Positions 22,314 through 33,603 of a stretch of DNA of 64,000 nt are shown here, one piece after another (position 1 is the stretch's first letter; each line of letters opens with the position of its first letter). Origin of the DNA: Hippophae tibetana (Eukaryota; Streptophyta; Magnoliopsida; Rosales; Elaeagnaceae); NCBI GenBank assembly GCA_037013495.1, contig CM072812.1:62857438-62921437 (forward strand), read 5' to 3'. The translations under genes were made by a program, and so were the position numbers. Under the pieces are notes generated by a model. It searched no databases. It had not been told where the DNA came from and saw only the letters and a program-made list of their open reading frames with translations.

Positions 22314-23658
22314 TGTAAGGACCGTGAGTGTTGGCTATTTTCGTGGACAAAATATTTATTTGTAAATTTGTTTTTAGGCCTGCTATCAAGTTTATCAAGA
22401 ACAGCCGAACAAATGTTCAAGTTCTAAATATCCGTACTTCAGGTATGTCTTTTATAATTACGACACATAGAATTTCATTTATATATTTAATAATACATGT
22501 TCATAAATCTAAAAATATTTTTGGTGTTTAAATATTTTTTATGTGTCTTAATATTTTTTAAGATATGATTTAAAAAATATTTTTTTAAGGCGTTTAATGG
22601 GCTTTGAAAAATTAAGCCCAAAATGCATTTAAACCTAATACTATTAGGTATCAATATTATCTATAAATAGAGAGACATTTAGGGTTGATAAGGGTGCTGA
22701 GAGAATAAAAAAAAAACTGCCGAAAAAAAAAACAAAGAAGTTGCTGAAGAAGAACGGCTATACTGCCGAAAAAAAAAGAAAAGAAAAAAACAAATTGAAG
22801 TTGAAAGCAGTGAGCATATGAAGTTTATATATAATAACATATATAATTGTGAGCAAAGGTACGCAGCAGTAAAGGTAATCAATATATAGGTAATCAATAT
22901 ATATTGTTTTGCATTCTTCTAATAACATATATAATTGTCAGCAAAGTTACGCAGTAAATGTAATCAATATATATTGTTTTGCATTAGTTAATTTAATTCT
23001 TCTTAATTAAATTTTTAGATATTTAGATTAAATAATTTTACGAGCGATTATAATTATTTGATTTAATTATTAAATTTAAAAAAAGTTATTTTTACTGAAA
23101 TTATGCGTAATCTTTTTGCTCTAGAATATTCTAGTTGATTTGGTTTAAATGACATTTATTTTAAATCATCTAGTTAGGATTATTCATTGTTAAATCTGTT
23201 CTAGAACACACACGGGCACTTGTGTTTTTGTGCTAACTATTTTGCAGTTGATCTGTGAACGATCTGATTGACGAGGAGCTTATTGGAACGTTGGTTTGGA
23301 AACCGCTCACGCTAATTTTGGAAACTGTGAAAACAGAGCAGGGGCTCGTAAGTAAAGTACATTGGGGTAGTATCCTAGGGAGGGTAGCATAAGACCGAGT
23401 TTGTACTTGAACATTTGATTTTCATAGTGGAAAGTTAGGTGGTCCGGTGGACCGGTGGTTTTCCTCTTAGGTCATTGTTGTGGCCTAGGTTGTTTCCACC
23501 TAAAAATATCGTGTGTTATAATTTCCGCACTTTACTCTTACACACGATTGTATGTTTGGCCGCTCTGTTTAGGTTAGTAAATTATAAGTTAATAAAAATT
23601 AAAAATAACCTATTCACCCCCCTCTAGGTTAATCAGGTCCATATTTTATAAACTTTCA
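22314..23658 (+). repeat. Sirevirus 3' LTR (1,345 bp)
   Basis: Near-identical to 14561-15904 and ends AACTTTCA, followed by the TATCT duplication at 23659-23663. Confidence 0.95.
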
Positions 23659-23663
23659 TATCT

Positions 23664-23754
23664 ATCAACACTTGTTGACATTCTTTCGATACAGACTTTA
23701 GATAGCACAAGTTTATAGCTTTTTGACTTGGATGTTCCTTCTCTGACATCACTA
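23664..23754 (+). pseudogene. Intron-bearing coding relic, middle exon piece
   Basis: With the Sirevirus and one TATCT set aside, the frame of the exon ending at 14560 continues here through LSTLVDILSIQTLDS, with a single TAG, and LDVPSLTSL. It is cut again by the palindromic LTR insertion at 23760. Confidence 0.5.
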
Positions 23755-23759
23755 ATACT
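23755..23759. other. Target-site duplication ATACT (left) of the palindromic LTR insert
   Basis: ATACT precedes the TGATGAG end at 23760, and the same ATACT follows the opposite TCATCA end at 26494-26498. Confidence 0.9.
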
Positions 23760-25560
23760 TGATGAGTGCTCAAAAATTACTAAAATTACCATGATTTTAT
23801 TCACGTTAATTGATTAAAAACATATATATCTATATGATTTTATCATATATTTATATAAATCTATCTTTTCGGAATCACGGGTATTTTTATTGTTTTTCAG
23901 GTATTTTCGCTTAAAAAAGTAACTTAAAGACTCAAAGAAAAATACTGGAGGAAATACATCACAAATATATTCATAAAGTAATTAAGGAAAAGTAAAAAAA
24001 AGATGGAAAACTTGGATAAAATGGGTAAAAAATGTCAAAAAGGAGGAAATTGCGCACGCAGCTGCCTAACCGCGCCGAGCAATGCGCGCGCGACGCCAGC
24101 ACAATTCCTAGTCCGTGCATGCCTGTGCCCATCAACACCCAGTCCGCGCATGCCAGTGTCCATCTATGCCCAGTCCGCGCACGCCGCTGCACCAATTTGC
24201 GTGCACCGCCATGTCCACACCACCATGACGTCAACAGTATGAAGTCATCATTCACTACTCCGCGTTTTCTCAAATTTTAATCATTTTTCCACCCACTTTT
24301 TCTTCCTATCCTCACCTATAAATACCCTCATTCTCTTCATAACAAATCACACCTCAAAAACGTCTTCCCTTCTCTTTCTTTCTCTCTATTTCTTAGTTTT
24401 TTAGTTTTTCCTTAGTTAGTTTTTCTTAGTTTTAGAGTTCTTCTCTTTTTGAGAAAAACTAATTATTTTTTTGTAATTTATTTTCTTTTTTATTCAATAA
24501 ATGGAAGTGAAAATTTCATTTGGAGGTTTTCTAGCAACATAGTTAGCATCAAAGTACTATGAGGATTTTATTTTCCTTACAGTTATTTTTAATGCTTTAT
24601 TCTTATATGTTATATTTAATTTTTCTATGATTAAATTTAACTTTGCGATATGTTTGTAAACATGATATAATAATAACGATGTTATGCTTGCGAAACATTA
24701 AATAGGTAAAATCTCTAAAATGAATTGATTTTATTTTTATTCAAGATTTTATATTAAGAATGTTAGAGAGAAATATATTATTTTTCATTACAAACTTAAA
24801 TATTAAAATTAGATTTTAAGGTTTAGTTATCCGGTCTGATTTAGAGTAGTGCTATTTTATTTGTTGGTACAATCGCCCGGTAGTTAGAGTGAAGCTCTAT
24901 TTCAAAAGTTTTTATAAGAATTATTATATGAAAATGTATTGACAACATGTTTTCAGTAGTAGTTTTAAAACTTGAAAGTTAGTACTTGGATAACTAAATT
25001 CTTAGGTTTAATTTGGACACCTTGAATAATGTTTAAATTGTCTAATCCCACCAAAGGTGGCATTTAAATGGTTCATTTTCAATCTCTTAGAAAAAATAAT
25101 TAATTTAATTAACCAAATTAGTTATCAACCCCACCCATATGTGTTAATTGATTTGTTTAGTTAACAAAGAATATCTAACCCCACCAAAGGTGCTATTCAT
25201 ATAAAAAAGAGAGAATCAATAAATATCAATTTATATCTTTAATAACTTAAATAATATGAGCAAGCATAATTAACTTAGTTATTATATCCATAAATACTCC
25301 ACTATTATAAAAGAAAAAATTTGGATCAATATTTATTGAATTTGTATCTATGTTTATTTTTATGTTCTTAGATTAGAAACACAAAAGCCAAAATATCATG
25401 ACAGGATGTTTAGGATTTAATTTTGTTTTTAAAAGTTTGAATAATAAATTAAAAACCACATATATTCCTTCTATAGATCGACTTTGGGAGTATACTTATC
25501 ATTTTCTTTGAAATGATTTGTGCACTTGCGAGAGTTTTATAAATATAAAACCAAAGTATT
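23760..25560 (+). repeat. Forward LTR arm of the palindrome
   Basis: Blocks in LTR order: TGATGAGTGCTC, GGAATCACGGGTATTTTTATTG, a GC-rich island at 24050-24235 with one TGACGTCA, CTATAAATACC at 24317, TTCTCTTTTTGAGAAAAACT, TTCAATAAATGGAAGTG, ACAATCGCCCGGTAGTTAG and GTGCACTTGCGAGAG. It stops ~45 bp short of the U5 end. Confidence 0.9.
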
Positions 25561-25578
25561 GTTATGAAGAGAATGGGG

Positions 25579-26493
25579 GCATTTGCATTTCCATTTATTG
25601 AATCAAAAAACAAATAAATTACAAAAACATAATTAGTTCTTCTCAAAAAGAGAAGAACTCTAAAACTAAGAAAAACTAACTAAGGAAAAACTAAAAAACT
25701 AAGAAAAACCAGAAAAACTAAGAAAAACTAAAAAACTAAGAAAAACTAGAAAAACTAAGAAATGGAGAGAAAGAAAGAGAAAAGAAGATATTTTTGAGGT
25801 GTGATTTGTTATGAAGAGAATGAGGGTATTTATAGGTAGAGGAAGAAAAAGTGGGTGGAAAAATGATTAAAATTTGAGAAAATGTGGAGTAGTGAATTAT
25901 GACATCATACTACTGACGTCATGGTGGTGTGGGCACGACGGTACGTGCAGATGGGGCAGATGAGCACATCGGCGTGCAAGGACTAGATGCCGATGGACGT
26001 TGGCATGCGCGGACTAGGTGCTGATGGGTGTAGGCACACGTGTGATGCTTGTAGAATGGCGAGTAGGCGCGCACGGATTAGGCGTGCTACGCGCACGGAT
26101 TAGGCGTGCTGCGCGCATGGACTGGGCATTGTGCTGGCACGGCTGGGCGTGCTATGCGCGTTGGCTGGTGCGGCTAGGCAGGTGCGTGCGTGATTTCCTC
26201 CTTGTTGACATTTTTGACCCTTTTGACCCATTTTGTCCAATATTTCCATCTTTTTTAACTTTTCCTCAATTACTTTATGAATATATTTGTGATGTATTGC
26301 CTCCGGTATTTTTCTTTGAGTCTTTAAGTTACTTTTTTAAGCAAAAATACCTAAAAAACAATAAAAATACTTGTGATTCCGAAAAGATAGATTTATATAA
26401 ATATATGATAAAATCATATATATATATATATGTTTTTAATCAATTAACATGCATAAAATCATGGTAATTTTAGTATTTTTTGAGCACTCATCA
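25579..26493 (-). repeat. Reverse LTR arm of the palindrome
   Basis: On the minus strand, from 26493: TGATGAGTGCTC, GGAATCACAAGTATTTTTATTG, a GC-rich island at 25905-26195, CTATAAATACCC at 25840, AGTTCTTCTCTTTTTGAG, ending at TTCAATAAATGGAAATGCAA next to the junction. A run of AAAAACTAAGAA-type repeats (25660-25765) is expanded relative to other LTRs. Confidence 0.9.
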
Positions 26494-26498
26494 ATACT

Positions 26499-27080
26499 AG
26501 ACACACTTCCCAACTTTTTAGAGTGTTCAAAATTCAATGGTGTAGACCATGCTATTAAGGTTTATGTTTGCTTGGAAGGATTTTTGATGGCCACAAATTA
26601 AGATAGGTATAGGAGGGTTGAGATTTGAGATATTATTGAGGCTCCTCATCATGAGATGGAGTGAGACTTAGAGGAAGTTCAAGGCTTAAGTTACATCTTT
26701 ATCAACATTGAAGGCCACTTTACCAACTTAAGAGGTTACCTTGCGAGAAGAGTAGGTCACTTCAGTTTTGTAGAAGGACAACTCATCCATGTGTAGCTGT
26801 TGAGTACATAAACTCTAATAAGTATACTAAGGACACACTGGATGTGTGGGATCATATTTTTCAAACCATAAAGCTGTGTTCATATAGGTTTATCCAGACT
26901 TAACTCTCTCTACCAATATCTTTCCACATGTAGATGATAATACTTCAGACTGTGGCATAGTTTCCTCTAACTGGGAGCTGGAAGGTTTCAACGAGTCTGG
27001 GGATAATGGTTTTAAGTCGATTGAAGAGGATGCTAATGCAAGAGATTGTGCTTCTCAATGCAGGACTAGATTAATAGATT
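26499..27080 (+). pseudogene. Intron-bearing coding relic, 3' exons
   Basis: The frame broken at 23754 resumes through LDTLPNFLECSKFNGVDHAI and LEGFLMAT to a TAA at 26599. Later, CATATAG at 26881-26887 looks like a splice acceptor, and the sequence is open from there to TAG 27078-27080, reading LTLSTNIFPHVDDNTSDCG and ending CASQCRTRLID. The Asp/Ser-rich tail followed by a T-rich stretch looks like a C-terminus and 3' UTR. No domain is recognised. Confidence 0.45.
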
Positions 27081-29407
27081 AGTAGACTATCTCTTGGTGT
27101 TCTTTTGATTTTAGTCCAAACCAAAGTGCATGTACTTTATTTTCTAGTGATAAACGTAGTCGTTGTATGAACCTTTTGAACATATATATACATGTTTTGT
27201 TGCTTCATCACTTTTTTACTTTTGAATTCTACACTTTCCTTTTAATCTTTCATTAGCCACTCTTTGATAAGGTCCTTAATCTCGTCAGTTTCAAGATGGT
27301 GATGCTCTTTGAGCGTATCCTTTGTTAGGAGTTGTGGTCTATTGCATTGGTATGCAATGATGGGTAATTTTCAAGAAGTAGGTCCGGAACATAAAATAAG
27401 GTGCTTACATAGGGGATATAATATGACATGATCTATTCATTATGTAGGGATGCTTAGTCTAGGGTGGTCAAGACAACTTTGAATTAATACATGTATAACC
27501 ATTTTCCTAAATGGTTGGGCACATGCCCAGCCACACATAGAATGTCCGACCATATATGCCACCACATGTTTTATGTCTGGCCACATATGTTATGTTCGAC
27601 CATATGTTTCGTTCGGTCTTACTTAGGTAGACCTAAGTTCTTACGTGTCCATCAGCTTCTTTGACCATTATTTACTTGACCACGTTCCCACTAGGCTAGT
27701 GTCTGAACTTTATCACATTCGTACAATTTTTTTTCTAAGTTAGATGGTCTATTTGAGCCAGGATGTTATTGTTATACATCCCCGATGCTTGGTATGCTTG
27801 AGGTTATTAAGTCATACAAGTATTATGTTTGGAAACTTATAAATTTTATTCTTTCTTGGTGGATTATTCCATCTTATCATGAGTTTCGTTGCACTCTGTT
27901 CATCCTTAGAAGTTTTCATTAAAGGATAGGGGGTTGAGACCTGAGGTCCCAACATGAGAAAATATGAGTGTGCATGGTTGGGGCGCAAATGTTTTAGTAA
28001 CTCTTGGACTTGGGGCATTGTTTTGTCTATTCAGAGGTCAATCAAGTCCTATCATCAAGATCTATCATCTTAAGAGATAGAGAGCCTATTAAAACATTAA
28101 TGTTTTAGTATGGATTGTAGAGCCTATACTAAGAGTGCATCCACTCTTTAACCTAAGGTGCCAACTTCTATAGATAGTGGTGAAATTCCATCCTAAGGAT
28201 ATGAAGTGTACCTGCATGGTTACTATGGTCCTTGATTTATTAAAGGTGTGAACTCAAGGATAATGGTGTGCAAACCTTTTGTAGTCCATGCATCTTATTT
28301 TCCCTTTGGACTTTCCCCATCCTTATCAAATTTTACTAGTGTAGACAAGATGTAGTTTTTTACCTATTCATAGCCTATGTTTTTTCATAATTTATGAATT
28401 CAAATTAAAAAGTTAATAAGACCTAATTTTATGAACTTTAAATATAACAAATGAAATTTAAACTAATGGAAAATAAAACAAAGTTGTAGGGTTGCATTCT
28501 CCAAAGTTTTGTCTCTTGGGATCTTATTTATGTCCCATTTGGACTTCTAAGGCATATCATTCCTTGGCTACTTTTTGTTCATTGAGTTTTTTTTCATATT
28601 TTTTTCTACTGGGAACTTCAGGGTGAGATGGAAATGGAGGCTATAACTCGAGTAGCCTACAAGAATGGCCACCCTAGAATCCCATTGTATGGTGATAGAC
28701 AATTTACCATGATTGTTTTTACATTAATGTTTTGCCCTATTGTGACTTGTAGAGTTACACTTTCTTCTAGGGTTATTGAAAATCTAGAAAATTGTAGGAA
28801 TGGGGTAGTCACTAATCTTAGTGGATGTGTGAGCTTCATAGTTTTCCATACTTCAAAGAAAAATTTGTCAACTAAACTAGCATTTCAATTAGTAATGTAT
28901 GCAAGTTTATATTTACCGTTAGGAGGGTAATTACCAATGCATCAGTATGGGAATGAAGTAGCCTATGGGCTTCCTTTTTTGAGAAAGTTATCTCTAAGCC
29001 TATCAACCTAGGATCTTTTTTTTAGCCATGTAAAGAGGAAAATTATAGGGCTACTTGGTAAGCCTCCCTGATGTATGGCTTCTAGAAATTATTTGAATCT
29101 TCACTAGAGAGCCATCCAACATGACATAGACTTCTTTGACTTCTTGTACGAGAGCTTTTTCTCACTCTTTTAGAAGAGAAGCTTGTCATTGTTCCATTCT
29201 TCCATTTTTTTTCAAAAATTCTCTCAATTGTCCTCTCCTAATGAGGTGCTCAATTTCATCCTTCTAATCTTGACACTTTTTAGTTGAGTTCCTTGAGTCC
29301 CTATGGAACCTACAATACTAATTTTTGTTTCGACCAACATCATTAAGTTTCTTGGGCTAGTGCATTATATGCTGGTTGATAAATGTCTTCTTAGGAACTG
29401 CCAGAGG
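27081..29407. other. Unclassified old repeats, no gene recognised
   Basis: Holds a possible 3' UTR for the preceding relic (27081-27260) and an array of degenerate units at 27510-27620 (CGACCATATGTTTCGTTCGG and variants such as GGCCACATATGTTATGTTCG), related to 11440-11580. One plus-strand stretch of 100 codons at 28628-28930 (MEMEAITRVAYKNGHPRIPL onward) matches no family that I know. Much of the remainder has the texture of decayed retrotransposon coding sequence, but I cannot assign it. Confidence 0.4.
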
Positions 29408-29412
29408 AGCAT

Positions 29413-30903
29413 TGATGAGTGCTCAAAAAGCACTAAAATTATCATGATTTTATGCACATTAATTGATTAAAAATATATATATTTATATGTTTTATCATAT
29501 ATTTATATAAATTTGTCATTATTAGAATCACAGGTATTTTTTATTGTTTTTTAGATATTTTGGCTTTAAAACGTAACTTAAAGATTCAAAGAGGAATACT
29601 AGAAGCAATACATCACAAATATATTAATAAATAAATGGGGAAAGGTCAACAAATATGGAAAAATTGGACAAAATGGGTCAAAAAGGTCAAAAATGTTAAA
29701 AAGGAGAAAATTGTGCCGCCGCGCCGAGCCGCGCACGTAGCAGCCCTAGTCCCACGGCAAGCCGCGCGCACCTTCCTCCAGATCCGCGCATGCCCACGCC
29801 CGTTTCGCCCCATTTTTCACGTGCAGCCGCCCCATGTCATTCTGACGTCATCAAATGACATCAGCAATCACTAATCCGCGTTTTTACATTTTTTAACATT
29901 TTTTCCTCTACTTTTTATCTCCATCCTCACCTATAAATACCCCCCCTTCTCTTCACTTCTAAACACACCTCAAAACCATTCTTATCTTCTCTTTCTTTTT
30001 CTCATTTCTTAGTTTTTAAGCTTTTCTTAGTTTCTTTCTTAGTTTTTAGTTAAATTCTCTTAGTTTTAGAGTTCTTCTCTTTTTGAGAAGAAATAGTAAT
30101 GTTTTTGTAATTTATTAGCTTTTTGATTCAATAAATGGGAGTGCAAATTCCACTTGGAGGTTTTCCAGCAACGGGAATAGCATCGAAGTTCTGTAAGGAT
30201 TTTATTTTCTTTACAGTTATTTTTTATGCTTTATTCTTACATGTTATATTTAATTTGTCTGTGATTAAATTAAACTCTGTTGGCTATTTGTAAACATGAT
30301 ATAATAATAACGTTGTTATGCTTGCGAAATATTAAATAGGTGAAAATTTCTAAAATGAATTGATTTTATTTTTATTCAAGATTTTATATTAAGAATGTTA
30401 GAGAGAAATATATTATTTTTCATTACAAACTTAAATCTGAAAATTAGATTTTAAGGTTTAGTTATCCGGTCTAATTTAGAGTAGTGCTCTTTTATTTGTT
30501 GGTACAATCGCCCGGTAGTTAGAGTGAAACTCTATTTCAAAATTTTTTATAAGAATTATTATGTGAGAATGTATTGACAACATGTTTTCAGTAGTGGTTT
30601 TAAAACTTGAAAGTTAGTACTCGGATAATTAAATTCTTATGTTTAATTTGGACACCTTGAATAAAGTTTAAACTGTCTAACCCCACCAAAGGTGGCATTT
30701 AAATGGTTCATTTTCAATCTCTTAGAAAAAAGAATTAATTTAATTAACCAAATTAGTTATCAACCCCACCTATAGGTGTTAATTGATTTGTTTAGTTAAC
30801 AAAGAATATCTAACCCCACCAAAGGTGGTATTCATATAAAAAAGAGAGAATCAATAAAATATCAATTTATATCTTTAATAACCTAGATAATATGAGCAAG
30901 CAT
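29413..30903 (+). repeat. 3'-truncated solo LTR, Athila-type family
   Basis: Colinear with 50409-51916: TGATGAGTGCTCAAAAAGCAC, AGAATCACAGGTATTTTTTATTG, a GC-rich island at 29716-29830, a TGACGTCA at ~29842, CTATAAATACCC at 29931, TTCAATAAATGGGAGTGC, AATCGCCCGGTAGTTAGAG and AACCCCACCAAAGGTGG, ending in ATATGAGCAAGCAT, where the intact LTR has ~400 bp more. AGCAT precedes the element (29408-29412) and is also its last five bases. Confidence 0.85.
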
Positions 30904-31975
30904 CATTGTAAGAACAAAGGTTCATCCAACCTTTAAATTTATCAAGGTCCTTTAGGGGGTCCTTTCTACCATCATAAGAACTCACGATGGGCATATTGAG
31001 TTTATCTGAAAGCAAGATGACCATAACTACTAGCATTAATGGAGACTTAATAAAAATAGATAGGTTTGGGATGGTGGGATGGAGGACTATAGGTATGTAT
31101 CCATGTTAATTTTTCCTTAGGTTTCCTCAATCATCGTAACTGCATTGTCTCTATGACTATTCTGGATAGAATGGCCCTACCGCAGGCTTTAAGGCACTGG
31201 TATAGGTTGGGGTTAGCAGGTCCTAAGCAATCCATGATGGGTGGTCGAAGGGACGGGGTTTGAACCTCTTTGACTAGGCCAATCTAGATTGAATGGAATG
31301 ACTCTATCTACCTAGCCTATGGGCTTAGGCCTCATTGGGGTCAATCATATCTCCGATTATAGCCTTTTTGGCTGTGGGATGGATCATGTGCACTAGAGGC
31401 ATTAGATGATTCCAAAATGATGTATTTTGATTCTAGGGCTTGTGGCCCTAATAGGTATTCTAGGATGGTATGTTGTACATTTTTCATCATTTTTAGATGG
31501 ACTTCCATTAGTGCCCTTTGCTAGTGCTTTGCCTTGGCCCATTATGGTTGTGGAAGTGTGGGGTTGGTAGCTTGCATAGGTGCATACACCACTTATTGGA
31601 TATGAGGTAGGACTTCATTATCCTTTATAGACTTATTGGATATGAGGTGGGACTTCATTATCCTTTATAGAATATTGGACGTCTAAACCAAGAGGTTAAT
31701 TTATCTTCAAAGGATAGAAAATTTGGCCTTTTAGAGACCGTGTAGAATGTGAACTTTTTTAAAAATATTTCTCTGGACTTTTAGGGTCTTTTCTTCAAAG
31801 AGTAGCTAGCTCAAAGCTTGAGAGAACATAATAGAATATTTTCTCTCTAGTTTTTTGTTCAACTACTAGAGTACAATCTTTCCTATAAACAGTGCCGAAT
31901 GTTGATGCTATTTTTGTTAACACTAATTATTTGATGCACCTCTTCTTCCTGTGGACATGAGAATAAAGAATACAT
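30904..31975. other. Unclassified old sequence with a 40-bp tandem duplication
   Basis: No gene recognised on either strand. A 40-bp unit, ACTTATTGGATATGAGGTRG onward, is duplicated head to tail at 31591-31630 and 31631-31670 with one difference (GGTAGG versus GGTGGG). Confidence 0.5.
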
Positions 31976-32448
31976 TGTTAGGACCTCAGACCAGAACATA
32001 GTGTGGTGGCCTTTGAATCTCTGATGCTTATGTAGGTCTTGATAGTACAAAGGAGGAGGAGACTGATGTCTCTTCTTGTGATCTAGAGAGGTGAAGAAAG
32101 ATTAAGGAGATAGTATAAATTCAAATGTTTGTCTCTTGTAAAGTAATGTTCAAGTTTTATCAACTTATGAGAGAGAGATATGGTGGATATATATAGAAGA
32201 AGATGGTAATGGTCGATGACCATTACTTGTAGCAATAGACTTATCTTATTTTCGAAGTTATATCTTCCAAATTATCTCCTTGTCGGATAATTAAGAGATT
32301 ATAGCTGGTTGCTTATCCTGTTGGATATTTATTTGATGTTGATTCTCATATGCTGACTCAATGCTTATTGGACTAGTCTGGGAGTTATCTTCTAACTATG
32401 ACATTTTATATTGTGTCATATGGAATGAACTAATTTACACCAAACATT
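31976..32448 (+). repeat. Dispersed repeat, copy 2 (possible solo LTR)
   Basis: Starts TGTTAGGACCTCAGACC and is colinear with 2526-3000 to TAATTTACACCAAACATTA. Both copies contain a GATGTCTC/AATGTCTC segment, an AGATTCAAATGTTT-like segment and ATTAAGAGATTATA. No coding sequence. Confidence 0.65.
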
Positions 32449-33603
32449 ACGTGTGTTATGTTTAACAATTATGGTGAAATCAATTCTTGAAACAAATCTT
32501 AAGCTTTTATGATAACATAGAATAATACTTTTAGGAAGTTGTGAAAAAAAAATTTAATTTTTTGTTTGTGATAATATTTATAAGTAGTTAAGAGTCACAT
32601 GTTTACTTAAATAATTTCCTTTATCGTAAAAGCAAGAATACAAATATTATTTAGGGCATTTTAGTGTTTTAGATAATAATTTTAATTTATAATTTTGGAT
32701 AAATTTTTAAGTGATTTTATTATTAAGTTTGATAATGATTTTTTATTTTAATTTTCACATTTTAAAAATATTATTAACAAAATATGGGATGATTCATAAA
32801 TCTTTAAAATTAAGATTTCTTAAATCTAGATAATATTTAATTTCTAATTTTTCATTTTCATTAAGCTTTCTATTTTCTAAAAAGTAAATCAAGTCTTGTA
32901 ACTTTTGTATTTATATATAGGAAGGAAATAATTAAGAACATAAAATTTATATATAATAACAAAAAAATTTCTTAATTTTTAAAGTTTTTGAAAATAAATC
33001 ACAAATTAGAAAGCATTACCCAAACAATTTATAAATGATTTTAGATTTTTTTTTAAATTCTTGAATAGGAATTATTTTTAAACACATTTATGAATATTTT
33101 TACAAAAGAATCTAAAATTACAAAATTAATATATAATCTTAAATAAAAATAAAAATTAGTATCCTTATCAATCAAAGCTAAGTAAATTATAATAACTAAT
33201 TGATAACTCTATGAAAGTAGGCTCATTAATATATTTGTTTTCTTAATATTTATTATTTTTATTCAATAAGTAGTACTTTTACGGTTAAAAGGGAAGAATA
33301 TATATATTTTTAGAATGTTTTGGATTTTTTATGAATTTTTTAGTGTAGAACCAATCAAAATAGGATATATGGACATCACATAAGCAAGTGGAGCCAATTG
33401 GAGTGCACTACATGTGCAGCTGACAGTTGTCACCATGTGGATACCATATAAGGAAATGAGGGCCAATCGAAGCTCGTTGTGTGCACCAAGTAATGCAGGC
33501 ATTGCCATATGTTGACACGATGTTCATTCTGAGTTTTATCCAGTAGTCAACAAGCATGCCATACATTGTCATGGGATTCATTCATTCTTTCCACTAGGGT
33601 GCC
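32449..33603. other. AT-rich noncoding sequence left of the minus-strand Athila-type array
   Basis: Very AT-rich to ~33340, then GC-moderate. No open frame supported. 33270-33375 is an inverted, diverged match of 10760-10900. The five bases before the LTR, 33599-33603, are GTGCC and would be the left target duplication of the array. Confidence 0.5.

Larger units (their letters stand above)
14561..23658 (+). mobile_element. Full-length Ty1/copia retrotransposon, Sirevirus (SIRE/Maximus) type
   Basis: A 9,098-bp element: 5' LTR, tRNA-iMet primer-binding site, gag, protease, integrase, RT, RNase H, a 1.45-kb noncoding tail, a polypurine tract and the 3' LTR. The order integrase before RT defines copia. 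Sirevirus assignment rests on the two-knuckle Gag, the LTR end containing ATTCACCCCCCTCTAGG, and several PPT-like runs in the tail. The LTRs differ by three substitutions and one A-run length change by eye, so insertion is recent. Frameshifts at 18862 and 20585 break pol. No env-like frame follows RNase H. Confidence 0.93.
23760..26493. mobile_element. Palindromic LTR-LTR insertion with U3 termini at both ends
   Basis: A 2,734-bp insertion flanked by a perfect 5-bp duplication. The left part (23760-25560) is an Athila-type LTR read forward, from TGATGAGTGCTCAAAA to AAAACCAAAGTATT near the U5 end. The right part (about 25579-26493) is the first ~915 bp of the same LTR read in reverse, ending TTGAGCACTCATCA. 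Both outer ends are therefore the U3 terminus. The normal U5 end (GGTTTTCGCTCATCA) is absent. The arms are similar but not identical (ACTAAAATTACCATGATTTTAT shared; AAAATTACTAA versus AAAAAATACTAA near the tips). No internal genes. Confidence 0.88.

Noticed and set aside
28628..28930. 100-codon plus-strand frame as a gene
   Set aside because: No recognisable motif, no supporting splice or promoter signals, and within old repeat sequence.
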